Below are positions 30,742 through 41,057 of a DNA stretch of 64,000 nt, piece after piece (position 1 is the stretch's first letter; every line of letters begins with the position of its first letter). The stretch comes from Enoplolaimus lenunculus (lineage: Eukaryota; Nematoda; Enoplea; Enoplida; Thoracostomopsidae): the NCBI GenBank assembly GCA_030248215.1, contig JASANG010002673.1, positions 213,538-277,537 on the forward strand, in the 5' to 3' direction. The notes beneath the pieces are model-generated. The model was not told the DNA's origin. It saw only the letters and a list, made by a program, of their open reading frames with translations, and made no database searches. The position numbers and the translations under genes were made by a program.

Positions 30742-33700
30742 ATGCAAACCGTTTTTTGTACGTTTCTTTGCGTTTTGGCAATTTCGAACGCAGTTAAGTA
30801 AGTGTTCATAAAGCTGAAACGCACCACGTACGTAATTTGGGCACTTTTTCAGCACCATTGATATAAAGTTCTTTATGTCAAATTCACTAGAATTCTGTAT
30901 ATGGATTGAAGAATCAAAAGGGTGACGACGTGTTTGTCACCAATGCTGTAAAACTAGTCATCCAACTTTGTGCAATGCGCAAAAGTGTTAGCAAATGCAT
31001 CAGCATGCAAATTTTCCAATTATACAACAATTCGTTTGTGCGCTATGAAACTATTGTAAACTAAGTATGGGGGAAACTTGCCCAAAACACGCATGTGGAA
31101 TGTTCCAGCTTTAATATACAAATATGTCAGATAGATTACCTTCCTATTCGTTCCTTTTGTCTTTAAAGCTGAAATGCCCGACATACATAATTTGAGCAGT
31201 TTTCCTGCATCACAAAAAATTTTCTGACAAGGTGGACCTTTACGTTCGCCTTCCGCGATGCCTTCTGGATTCGCTATTGCTGACGGGGAACGAATGCACT
31301 TTTTAACGGCGTGGCAGTTTTGCTGTTACAAAGGATTTTAGGATTGTTTAGACTAGTATAGACTTGATTTGTAACATGTTAAATAAGCCTAATTTAGGCC
31401 CGTAGCCAGCTCGCCTTGCTAGTGAGGGGGCTGTAAATTATTCAGGATTGGCATTCAAGGATTTTCAATGAGTTGCAAGCCAGGTTGTTGCCCATCCCCT
31501 TGGCTACGGGCCCGGCCGAATTAAACTGCTTTTACTATAGTTTGTATTATATTTCTATTTTCAGCTTAGCGTCTGTCTATGAAGAAGGTCGGCAACTATT
31601 TAAACTTCAAACAGGGCAGGTAAGTATGCTTAATTATTTTTAAGTCAAATTAAAAAAAAAATTTAATGTCTTGATTACAAGAACCTAAAACTTTCGCTTT
31701 TTTTGAAAATAACAGTGGTAATCCATTAAAACGCTATTAAATAATTAATTAAGGATGTTACATTTTTACTCAATTATGAAACAGTAAGTTTCTGTATCCA
31801 GTAATGGTCATTGTATCGAGCTGTGCTTACATTGCAAAAAATGGTGAGTCAAATTGACTCTTTTCAAAATTGACTTTTCCGGCCTACGCAATCTGAGTCA
31901 AAATTCGACTCCGCCAGAATCAATTTCGACTCCATAAGCGACTCACTGAGTGGAATTTGACTCTGGCGGAGTTGAATTTGACTCAGTTTGTGTAGTGCGT
32001 AAAAGCCTATTTCAGAAAGAGTCCATTTGACTCACTATTTTTTTGCAGTGTACATACAAAAAAATCGTATTTTTCAACAATTCAAATTTGGGTGTGAAAT
32101 GATCAGGCCATGTCATGACAATCTCATATACACTTGTAAGTATCGGCCCACGTAAAGATCAGGGGTGGAACGTTTTTCTGTGGGACTAGAAAAGAGTAAG
32201 CTTAAAGCTTTAGACTATTTCTTTTCTTGGCTTAGGCTTAGGCTTAAGATTATGCTCATTCTTAAGCTTAGGCTTACGCTTAGACTCAATCTTAGGCTTA
32301 GGGATATGCTTAATACTGTTCCGTCCCTGTTCTTTGCATTGGATATTTCAAGCTTGGACGATTTATAGTCAATCGTTGTGTCAAGGACATAACAAAATTA
32401 CGACGAACGGTTTTGTGCCATATATTTCAGGAATGGATGCTCAAACCGTCGGATGTGGACAACATCGTTGGCGAGAAAGAATTCAGCGAATTTGTTGTGA
32501 AGTACAACAAGACGTACAAGGACCCACGCGAACGTCTGCAACGGCTGTTGAATTTCCAAGTCAATCATTTGTTGGCAAAAGCGCATCAATTGGCTGACAG
32601 AGGTAAGTCAAAGTTAATTTTGAAACTTTCAATCTTTGATCTGAAACTTGGCGGACACTCTACCAGGAATTATTAGTAGACGAGGCAAGAAGATTGGCCC
32701 ATGTATAGAACAGGGCCGGATTGTTTTCCGGATCGGCTATAATTGAGTCAGTTTAAGCTTTAGACTAATTTTGTTGCTTAGGCTTAGGCTTAGGCTTAGG
32801 CTTAGGCTTAGGCTTAGGCTTAGGCTTAGGCTTAGGCTTAGGCCTAGGCTTAGGAATAGGCTCACGCTTAGGCTTAGGCGTCGGCTTAGGCTTACGAATA
32901 TGCTTATACTACTGTTCCAGCCCTGTTCTATACATGGGCCAGAAGATTTATAAGGTGGCAAAATAGTTCTTGCATATAATTCTTTTAATAATATCGATAA
33001 AATTATTTTTTGGGGGGAGAAGATGTCAGTGAAGGATCGACCCCTCTTGACGTTACGGTAACGGCGGAACTCCAGTTTGGGGTTAACGTTTCGTGTCAGT
33101 TATGATTAGGGGCCTTATCTTAACCAGTGCTACAGCCATATCCCTTCCTATAATCCTTGCAAAGACGGAAACGGTCATGTTGAATTTTTTGAAAGCCCAT
33201 ATGGAGACCAAAAAATCAAATAACTTCGTTGTTCGCCATAGGCGCCGGAAGTGGGTGGCAGCGGGAGCACTCGCCCCGCCCCCCAATGTTCAGGTTGAGG
33301 GGTACAGCCAATACCCAATATTGCCCAGAGCTTACAATATCAAACTGTCGAATACGTTTTCCACCAACACAACCCTATCCGTTATTAAATTTGTACGTTT
33401 TAGACTAACAGCAAAATAAAAGTGTGAATACCTCAGTTTACTGGAACTTGTCACACTTTTTCACAAAACAATGTGATTTTGACAAAATATTACACTTTAG
33501 CAGTCGGCCATTTTGGGTACGATTGTGCCCCCCTTCCAGTGGTATTAATTTGCTTCCGGCGCCGCTGTTGTTCGCAACGACCGCTCGCGTAAGCAAAAAA
33601 ATTAGTCTAAAGCTTAAATTGACTCTATTATAGCCCCTCTGGAAAACAATCCGGCCCTGTTCTATACATGGGTCAATCTTCTTGCCTCGTCTACTAATCT

Positions 33701-36700
33701 CGTAAACTGTGATATAATTATTTTTCGAAAAAGTCGTTGATGTGTAAAGCACTGGATTTTCTATTAAATTAACGAAACCTTAGCCTCGTTTACCCTTTAG
33801 GGGGGGGGTGGGGAATGTACCCCCCCCCGGCTCTTCCTTTCCGATACTGTCGCGACACACTTGGTTCTTCTGAAACTCAAAAGTTGTTATCTGCCAAAAT
33901 ATGGTGAAAAATAGGGTTTGACGAAATTCAACAAAATGTTCGTCTTCAGCGCAATTGGTCAATCTTAACAGAAAAAAATTGCTAAAAACCGTTTTCAAAC
34001 TGTAAAATTTCAGGGCACAAAAAGAATCTTCGACCATGGGAACATCCTGGATAGGCGACTGCTGGGAAACACACATTTTCCCACGTGAACAACTCCTGTT
34101 TTGGGAAACGCACATTTTCCCACGTTAACAACTCCTGTTTTGGGAAGCGCACATTTTCCCACGTGAACACCTTCTGTTTTGGGAAACGTACATTTTCCCA
34201 CGTGAACACCTTCTGTTTTGGGAAACGTACATTTTCCCACGTTAACAACTCCTGTTTTGGGAAACGTACATTTTCCCACGTTAACAACTCCTGTTTTGGG
34301 GAACGCACATTTTCCCACGTTAACAACTCGTGTTTTCGGTGATAGGAGAGTTTTATTATTATAGGCACTGCTGAATACGGAGTGACGCCGTTCTCTGATT
34401 TGTCGCATCAAGAGTTCAAAATGTACTATCGGAATTTACAAGTTCAAAATTTGATTTTGCCAACAAACGTTGCGACCAATTCAGTCGCTGCGCCTCAATC
34501 GTTTGATTGGCGACAACACAATGCTGTTGGTCCAGTCAAAAATCAAGGTTCAACGATAATTTAAATCATATTTGTCAACGGTTTAACCCTTTCTCACGTG
34601 AATATTTTCTATTTCATCTGAGACATACTTTCTGTAATCATGTGAGACATGCTTGTCCGTTATGGGTACACGCAATATAGTGCAGTGCATTGTATCTATG
34701 CTAGTCGCCAACACACGATCGACATATATACTGACATAAATTATAAAAAGGATTTCAAAGCTTCTAAGAAAAGCTTCCGAATCGGTTAAAGGCCAAGAGC
34801 GTCCCCACGGGGTCATTGGGGGGTCCTGCTCATTAGGAGCTGAACACTCGAGCTCGAGTGGGTTGGGACGTCTTGTGGAGATTATATACTGCGTTTATGT
34901 GTAGTGATATTTGAACGCTATGCATTGTGTACAATTTTGCTTGCATAGTTTGCAGTTTATGCTAATCACAGTCTGAACTCTATATGTTACGGTTTAGCTG
35001 AAATATATGCTATGGTAATATTACATCGTCTTGTTGACTAATAAAAACGTTAGGTATTCGGTTATGTCCCCTCGCACACTGGTGTGATAAGGTGAATGTT
35101 CCCCACAGTGTTTATATTAATACATCATCACATGCATAGGCTTAGGCTTAGGCTTGGGTTAGTCAGGTTTGGGTAGAAAGTCAACAAGTACCAAAGGTTA
35201 CAAGTTCAAATGGAAAAAATGACTATAAACAAACGGTAATTCGCGTATTTTGCCGGACGGTGACGGACGACGCCTAGTGGCAGGTATATAGCGCATACTC
35301 AAACTCATTGGCCCATGTAAAGATCAGGGGCGGAACGTTTTTCTGTGAGACTGCAATAGAGTAAGCTTAAACTTTAGACTAATTTTTTTGATCGGTTTAG
35401 GCTTTGGCTTAGGCTTAGGCTTAGGAATATGCTCATTGTTAACGCTTAGGCTTAGACTTAGGCTTAGGCTTAGGAATATGGTTATAATTCTGTTCCGACC
35501 CTGTTGTTTACATTGGCCAAACCATTTTAGGCCAATGTGGATCGTGTTGGGCATTCTCAACAACCGGCAACATCGAAGGTCACTGGGCGATCAAGAAAGG
35601 GCAACTGTTGTCACTTTCAGAACAACAAATAGTTGACTGTGACACCACATGTTATGGGTACGTTAGCGATAGGTTTTCAAACTGACAAACTGTTGCAATT
35701 GTAGATTTCAAAATTGGCACAGAAGTACACAAGTATGACTAATCAAATGCGAAAATTGCACTGAATTTCGAAACTTTACCATTCACTATGGTTGGAAATG
35801 CTAGAAAATCTGTATGAATCAGCGCTACACGCATTTTACAACACATGCCTGTTGGTGGTTCTGCCACTCTTAAACACTTATTTCAAACTGAAAACTAAAA
35901 TACAAATTAAAACCAAACCTTAAACCACTCCTTAAGGCAGTCCCTGGCTCCACCTAGTCTCTTGCAACCAAGGCTTAACGACTGAAATGGTGCTTTATGA
36001 CGAAAGACCTGGGGGTCGGATACATGGAGAGCGACAGAGAAGATATATTTTCTCCCGAAATTTCTGGAAATACCAGAACTAGCGTATCATACGGTTTAGA
36101 ATAACAACCTTCAGGACTTTAAAGGTTAAAGAATTCGATGGGCGTTAACTGTTACGGCCCATGTATAGAACAGGTGCGGATCGTTTTCCGGAGGGGCTGT
36201 AATTGAGTCAGTTTTAGCTTTAGACTAATTTTTTGCTTTGGCTTAGGCTTAGGCTTAGGAATAGGAATAGGCTCATCCATACGCTTAGGCTTAGACCTCG
36301 GCTTAGACTTAGGCTTAGGGATATGCTTATAATACTGTCCCACCACTGTTGTTTACACTGGCCCACGTCACCAACCACAGCTAGCATTGACCAATTAGAA
36401 ACAAGCGTTTCAATCAAGCGTACACCTAACAGTTGCCAACAAAGGGGGATCCAGAGATTTGTGGCGAAACAGCCACACCCCCCATTGGAAATTTTTTCAA
36501 AAAAATGGTAAGGCTCGATGCCGTTATCTGGCAACTGTAACATCATTTCTTGGTTTCAGGTGTGGCGGCGGATGGCCGACAAAAGCGTTCGAATACGTGA
36601 AACAAGTTGGCGGTATTGAAAATGAACGTGCCTACCCTTACTATGCCCGTCAGTATCAATGTGGAGTAGTCCCCAGTTGGTTTGTCGCTTACGTTAACGA

Positions 36701-37240
36701 TTCAACTCGAATTAGCTCGGTAAGCTTACACCCGCTCTTGGTGTTGGCCTTTTGGGTTATTTTATTAATGCCGTTCGACGGCGACATTTAACACACGTGA
36801 ATTGTCGCATGGTACCGCATAAAACAATTGGTCAATGTTACTTTAAGCGGCGTGTTTAGGTTTAGGCTTAGGCGCAATCTTGGTCATATATTGTGTAGGG
36901 TCTTTACCCCTTTAGTTATTTTATTCCTAATTTTAAGGACGAACAACAAATGGCCAGTTGGCTCGCGTCCAATGGACCAATATCAATCCTGATCAATGCA
37001 GTCACGCTGCAATACTATCGCGGGGGTGTCTCTAATCCAACGCTCACTCAATGCGATCCAAAGGGATTAGATCATGCAGTCCTCGCGGTGGGATACGGGG
37101 TTGATCCTACGTCAGGAGCGTATTGGATTGTTAAAAATAGTTGGGGGGCTAATTGGGGAGAGCAAGGTTATTGGCGAGTACAACGAGGCACTAATGCTTG
37201 TGGTATTGCTAGTACACCAACATCGAGTATTATTTATTAA
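30742..37240 (+). CDS. Cathepsin F-like papain-family cysteine protease (C1A)
   Basis: Secreted or lysosomal endopeptidase made as a proenzyme. Seven exons give 351 residues: 30742-30797, 31565-31619, 32431-32602, 34365-34547, 35531-35657, 36560-36719 and 36938-37240, with all phases agreeing and GT/AG borders. Residues 1-17 are a signal peptide. Residues about 50-112 are an I29 propeptide; [19 protein letters not shown] is the variant typical of cathepsin F. The mature enzyme starts near APQSFDWR (137-144). Catalytic parts are all present: oxyanion Gln155 and Cys161 in [12 protein letters not shown], His297 in [11 protein letters not shown], and Asn318 in [10 protein letters not shown], with the GCGGG motif across the exon 5-6 join. 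Nothing indicates a broken gene. Introns are heavily loaded with MITEs, some within 15-35 bases of an acceptor. Cathepsin L is the main alternative; the GTAxYGVTxFSDL motif favours F. Confidence 0.95.
31398..31514 (+). mobile_element. Family F MITE, short complete copy
   Basis: GGCCCGTAGCCAGCTCGCC and 'ccttggctacgggccc' are clean inverted ends. The interior is shortened. It lies in intron 1 of the cathepsin gene. Confidence 0.85.
31832..32052. mobile_element. Family E MITE
   Basis: Ends 'cattgcaaaaaatggtgagt' and 'actcactatttttttgcagtg' with TA on both sides; 'gagtcaaattcgactc'-type interior that folds back. It lies in cathepsin intron 2. Confidence 0.8.
32146..32340 (+). mobile_element. T1 telomere-repeat MITE in cathepsin intron 2
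   Basis: 'GGCCCACGTAAAGATCAGGG' start, TTAGGC arrays, and 'ctgttctttgcattgg' end about 90 bases before exon 3. The 90 bases between it and the exon recur, inverted, at 13885-13972. Confidence 0.82.
32696..32940 (+). mobile_element. T1 (subtype 2) telomere-repeat MITE with target duplication
   Basis: GGCCCATGTATAGAACAGGG start and 'gttctatacatgggcc' end, with AGAAGATT duplicated exactly at 32688-32695 and 32941-32948. It contains about 11 uninterrupted TTAGGC units. It lies in cathepsin intron 3. Confidence 0.93.
33243..33562. mobile_element. Possible MITE with GGCGCCGGAAG ends
   Basis: 'taggcgccggaag' and its inverted match 'cttccggcgccgc' bound about 320 bases that include a GC-rich 'gggtggcagcgggagc' block. 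This is a single copy in the window, so the family is not established. Confidence 0.4.
33587..33674 (-). mobile_element. T1 (subtype 2) half copy, inverted partner of 32696-32940
   Basis: Reverse complement of the left third of the T1 copy at 32696. The adjoining 24 bases (33675-33698) are also the reverse complement of that copy's flank (32672-32695), so this is an inverted duplication and not an independent insertion. Confidence 0.8.
34062..34338 (+). repeat. 39-bp minisatellite next to cathepsin exon 4
   Basis: About seven copies of a 39-base unit (TTTTGGGAAACGCACATTTT then 'cccacgttaacaactcctg') end about 27 bases before exon 4. The unit is a multiple of three, which keeps frames open on both strands, but the splice acceptor lies after it, so it is intronic. 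Confidence 0.88.
34583..34925. mobile_element. Mosaic of H, I and J repeat pieces
   Basis: In order: the H left end (TTAACCCTTTCTCACGTGAA), an inverted piece of the I body ('gacatgcttgtccgttatgg', 34641-34725), a J piece (34727-34826) and the H middle ('gacgtcttgtggagatta'). The pieces form one H-like frame into which other repeats were fused. It lies in cathepsin intron 4. Confidence 0.6.
35310..35518 (+). mobile_element. T1 telomere-repeat MITE ending 12 bases before cathepsin exon 5
   Basis: Complete copy: GGCCCATGTAAAGATCAGGG to 'gttgtttacattggcc'. The next bases 'aaaccattttag' are the splice acceptor of exon 5, so the usual polypyrimidine region is supplied by, or squeezed against, the element. 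An imperfect 8-bp flank match (AACTCATT and AAACCATT) is present. Confidence 0.9.
35850..35990 (+). mobile_element. Family K repeat, partial
   Basis: 'tatttcaaactgaaaacta' and 'cagtccctggctccacc' match 6640-6720 and the inverse of 61265-61345. It lies in cathepsin intron 5. Confidence 0.55.
36157..36363 (+). mobile_element. T1 (subtype 2) telomere-repeat MITE
   Basis: 'GGCCCATGTATAGAACAGGT' start, TTAGGC-type arrays, and 'gttgtttacactggccc' end. It lies in cathepsin intron 5. Confidence 0.85.
36831..36880 (+). mobile_element. T2 MITE fragment
   Basis: 'GGTCAATGTTACTTTAAGCG' followed by 'gtttaggcttaggcgc'. It lies in cathepsin intron 6. Confidence 0.55.
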
Positions 37241-37317
37241 TAACTGGTGACAACGGTCCAGCAGAAAGTGGGGGGGGGGGCAAGTCGCTCGCTTTTGTGC
37301 ATTTCCCCTATGGACAA

Positions 37318-37523
37318 GGTTATTTTTAGGGCCGTCCAGGTTTCTGGTAGGTTTGTAAAAGAGTAGGCTTACATTCTAGACTACACTTTTTTGCTTAGGC
37401 TTAGGCTTAGTATTAGGCTTAGGATTAGGCTTAGGAATAAATACGCTTCTGCAAAGCTTAGGCTTAGGCGTAGGCGTAGGAATACGCTTAATCTACTGTT
37501 ACGGCCCTAAAAGTAACATTGGC
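37318..37523 (+). mobile_element. T2 telomere-repeat MITE
   Basis: Weathered left end ('ggttatttttagggccgtcc'), 'ggtttctggtaggt', TTAGGC arrays with one 'aatacgcttctgcaaagc' spacer, and a clean 'ctaaaagtaacattggcc' right end. It lies just downstream of the cathepsin stop codon. Confidence 0.82.
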
Positions 37524-38539
37524 CTCCCGTAGTATTTTAAGTTTAGGTCTAAGCTTTGCCAACGTTTTTTGTAAAAACCTAAGTCTACGCCTAAATCTAA
37601 GCGTGTGTAGAGGAATATGCACAAGAGTTGTCAGGGGCGTTCAGCTTCAATTGCCTCCGATTTTGCTTCGTTTACTTGTCTATAAGTCTAAATTGGAATA
37701 GTGAATGAGACTAGGCTTGAATCAAATGATTTGGGTCAACGTTAAATTGCTAAAGACTAATTTCAGTTTGACTAAGCCAATGTAAACAAAACATCTGTAA
37801 CTGTATCATTATTACGTACGTAGAAGCAAATTACGCTTGCGAACTCTTTCCGTCACAAAGTCTTAGATTTAGGCCCAATCTCAGAGTAACAATTCAGAAA
37901 CCGTTTACCTATTAAGTCTGAGCCTAAACATATGCTTAAAAGTTACTTACCTAAAGCCAAGCCTGAACCTAAACCTAAAGCCTTCATTTGAAATGTGGGA
38001 GAAAGGGTAACAAGACATAAAGCCGAGTCTGAGCCTAAACCTAAAGCCTTAATTTTAAATGTGTGAGAGAAAGGTTTACAAGAGCGAAGCTAAGTCTACT
38101 GTTCAAGCTTTGAACGTAGGCTGTGACGTTGTATTGCATGCTAATATAGGCTTATGCTTAGCTTAGAACTAACTAAGATATTGCATTTTAAAGGCATAGA
38201 AGCGTGCTATCCGTGGATTTCGACATGAAAACAAATATTTTCTGCTTATTTTGGTGGCTTTGTTTGATGTAAAATGTGTATAATTGCTAAATAAACATGC
38301 AACAAATGTTATTCGTGTATTGGTGCATGTGTGACCACGATATACCCAATAACCATGAAAATAGCAATACAAACCAACTGGAACTAAAACGCTAAATGCA
38401 ATTTGAATACTCGCTGCGACCGCAGGGTGTAAAAAATATTGCAAAAATACCACCAAGAACATTAATACAAATCGATACGCAGAAAGTAGAATCCAATGGA
38501 GTGAGGCGGTACTTGCCGTGCAGCGCTGTTCGGCGCCGT
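37524..38539. other. Stretch with scattered TTAGGC-like units and a hydrophobic minus-strand frame
   Basis: Degenerate 'aagcctgaacctaaacctaa' units lie at about 37955-38050, probably decayed T-element interior. On the minus strand about 38530-38320 can be read as two hydrophobic segments (for example FVLMFLVVFLQYFLHPAVAA), but the frame runs into an E element and has no clear start or splice sites. I do not call a gene. Confidence 0.35.
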
Positions 38540-38870
38540 ACACTGTAAAAAAATGGGTAGTCAAATTGACTCTCTCGGAAATAAGCTTTTCCTGATGACA
38601 CAACCTAAGTCAAATTTGCCTCCGTCAGAGTCAAATTGGACTCACTGAGCGATTCAATGAATCGAATTTGACTCTGGCGGAGTCAAATTTGATTCACTGA
38701 ATCTCTCAGTGAGTCCAATTTGACTGCCTCCGTCAGAGTCAAATTGGACTCACTGAGAGATTCAGTGAATCGAATTTGACTCTGGCGGAGTCAAATTTGA
38801 TTCAGTTTGTGTAGTCAAGAAAAGAATATTTCCGAGAGAGTCAATTTGACTCCTCATTTTTTAGCGCAGC
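38540..38870. mobile_element. Family E MITE, enlarged copy
   Basis: 'cactgtaaaaaaatgggtag' start. The 'gagtcaaattggactcactg' block occurs several times, so the inner part is duplicated relative to other E copies. The right end 'cctcattttttagcgcag' is weathered. Confidence 0.7.
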
Positions 38871-38985
38871 AAATCAAAACATTTTTGTTTACAAATTATG
38901 CAGTGCCATGAGGAAGTTCACGTGCCGTACAACGTCGAACGGCGTCGGACGACATTAAAATAATCAAACTCTATAACGCAACCCT

Positions 38986-39160
38986 AACTAACCAATCAGC
39001 TCGTTAGCGAACACGATATCATTGTCTCTCACATTTCACAAAAAATCTTTAATCGAAAATTGTTCGACACTCAACCAATCAGAAACCAATTCTCAAACCG
39101 TATCCGATCTGAAATAACCAATCAAAATTGTTTCGTTGTTTAATTATAGCCAATCATTTC
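38986..39160. promoter_or_regulatory. Cluster of four CCAATCA motifs
   Basis: AACCAATCAG, AACCAATCAG, AACCAATCAA and AGCCAATCAT occur within about 165 bases on the plus strand, immediately downstream of the Cys-rich gene. CCAAT boxes bind NF-Y in animals, but no plus-strand start is recognised beyond, so a role is unproven. Confidence 0.3.
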
Positions 39161-39163
39161 GCG

Positions 39164-39979
39164 TCACGCAGCTCGAGCAACTGCTGGAGCACTCCAGCCG
39201 TTGACGCGAAGTGTTTCAGGTTGAATCGCCGAATCAATTTGGCGTAAATACACACGGCGGCGTTCAGGAAGCGTCCGTTCTTCAAACGTATATCGACGTA
39301 CAAGTTGCATCGACGCGAACGGACTTCGTTTGATATGATCAACCCTGTATCGACCGTTTCTTGATGAAATTTGTTGCGAATTTGAGAACCAACTGAATTT
39401 GGTCGATTTTTCATCGCCAGAACTGTCGAAATCTTGCAATTGAAGACCAAAATCCAATGGACTAACACTTGGCGGCGCAGCTGGTGCAATCAAATGAGTA
39501 GCGATCGAACGAACAGTCTTTGGATGATAAACTCGAAATTCGTTTCGACTAATTTTATACTCGGCTGCCGATGGTGAACCGCCTACAGGATATCGATATC
39601 GTTCAGGAGGGCTTAGAATCCTTATAAATGCTGGACTACGATTGTACTCGTTGCTAGTCTCGTACGTTGCTTCTCGATGTTTTGCTGATCTCGGGGGGTC
39701 ACTATACGTCGGCAAGTATGTGTCCCCTCTGCGTTGTAGTAAACGCTCACGGCTAAAGACACAACTAGTACCAAACCGGGCATCACATTCTCCGTAAATA
39801 TCGCGACACTGGCCAATTTGACACTGACAAGAGTAGAATAGACACTGTTCGCTTGAGCGACAATCCGAATGAGCGTTGCATGGTCGCCCCCAGCCCCAAG
39901 TGAATCCCAACCCGCGTTGAATTTTTGATATAACAACAATAAATAATAAAATATATACAATTAATACTGAACGTGACAT
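39164..39979 (-). CDS. Secreted Cys-rich protein of unknown function, single exon
   Basis: 271 residues in one exon. Residues 1-25 (MSRSVLIVYILLFIVVISKI onward) form a signal peptide. Residues about 33-75 hold eight cysteines in a compact pattern (GRPCNAHSDCRSSEQC, YSCQCQIGQC, YGEC, GTSC), resembling the small EB-type or whey-acidic-like secreted modules of nematodes, but not assignable to one by eye. The remainder is rich in Arg, Ser, Tyr and Pro with several dibasic sites (QRR, KR, ERRR) and no cysteine, like a processed or disordered tail. The start is well supported: an acceptor-like TTTATTTAG lies 5 bases before the ATG, as expected for a trans-spliced leader. There are no introns, unlike its neighbours. 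I do not recognise the protein; the uninterrupted length and signal peptide make it likely real. Confidence 0.7.
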   Translation of the reverse strand: MSRSVLIVYILLFIVVISKIQRGLGFTWGWGRPCNAHSDCRSSEQCLFYSCQCQIGQCRDIYGECDARFGTSCVFSRERLLQRRGDTYLPTYSDPPRSAKHREATYETSNEYNRSPAFIRILSPPERYRYPVGGSPSAAEYKISRNEFRVYHPKTVRSIATHLIAPAAPPSVSPLDFGLQLQDFDSSGDEKSTKFSWFSNSQQISSRNGRYRVDHIKRSPFASMQLVRRYTFEERTLPERRRVYLRQIDSAIQPETLRVNGWSAPAVARAA

Positions 39980-40029
39980 AATTGCTAAATAAATGTGATT
40001 AGAAAATAATTGACTAGTAGCTAAAATAA

Positions 40030-40219
40030 AGCCATGTAAAGATCAAGGGCGGAACCCTTTTCTGTGGGACAACAATAGAGTAAGCTTAAGCTTTTAGACT
40101 AATTTTTTTGTTTGCCGTTAGGCTTAGGCTTAGGATTAAGAATATGGTCATTCTTACGCTTAGGCTTAGGTTTAGGAATATGCTTATAATACTGCTCCGC
40201 TTCTGTTCTTTACATTGGC
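40030..40219 (+). mobile_element. T1 telomere-repeat MITE
   Basis: 'GCCATGTAAAGATCAAGGGC' start, TTAGGC-type arrays and 'ctgttctttacattggc' end. It lies just upstream of the Cys-rich gene's start. Confidence 0.82.
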
Positions 40220-40483
40220 ACTAAAATGTAGCAAATTGCTAAACACTGTAGTTTTTGGCGAAGAGTTTAGGACGCAGTCAAATGTCGGTCTCCGGATCGG
40301 GGGCCATCAAAAAATTCATTTGCGCCTTTCATATAGTTTGTTTCTGGCGGTTTCAGCAACATTTGTACGAAAATTTCTTACAAATTTTTCAAATTTTTTA
40401 TTTTCAATAATTTATCTTAGAATTTGTTGAGGGTTTAGTCTGAGGTAAACAGCAAAATATGTGTAACAAATTGATTAACGTCA

Positions 40484-40632
40484 ATGGCGATGTATAGAAA
40501 AGAGGCGGAACAGTAGTATAAAAATATTCCTAAGACTACACCTAAGCCTAAGCAAAGAATTTGTCTCAAACTTACGTTTACTCTATTCCAGTACGACGGA
40601 ATAACGTTCTGCCTCTGATCCTTACACGGGAT
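40484..40632 (-). mobile_element. T1 telomere-repeat MITE, short
   Basis: 'CGATGTATAGAAAAGAGGCG' start, only two CCTAAG-type units, and a weathered 'gatccttacacgggat' end. Confidence 0.7.
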
Positions 40633-41057
40633 AGTCATTAACACTGAAATATGCAAAATAAACAAAGTTTCGTCATATTTGAATTCAAATATCGTTTATA
40701 TACTTTATTGCGCTGTTTTAGATTCCAGTAAAAAACGAGAAAAATATTTCGAAATTTGAACGCAAAAACGGTTAAAAAGTTAAAGAATTTTCGAGTATAA
40801 ATGTCATAGAAATAAAGTATGTATTTGACAACAATAGATTGCAAGCTTAGAAACCCACAGAAAAGTTCTAAATCTACCACACCCACGCATTGCGCTGAAG
40901 CGCGAACAAATTTTTTTATTAATATCGCATATTTTTAATGTGTTAATAATTACTAATCAATATAATTAATACTGGAATTTGCCACATACGTATTTTGGGC
41001 AACTTTCTTACATTATACTGTGTTTACAATATTTTCTCAGAGCAGAAATGTGATTGT
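40633..41057. other. Gene-free stretch, nothing recognised
   Basis: AT-rich, without a supported exon or element end. Confidence 0.4.

Noticed and set aside
34085-34411. Repeat protein encoded by the 39-bp minisatellite
   Set aside because: The cathepsin acceptor and reading frame show the repeat is intronic; no start context or domain is present.
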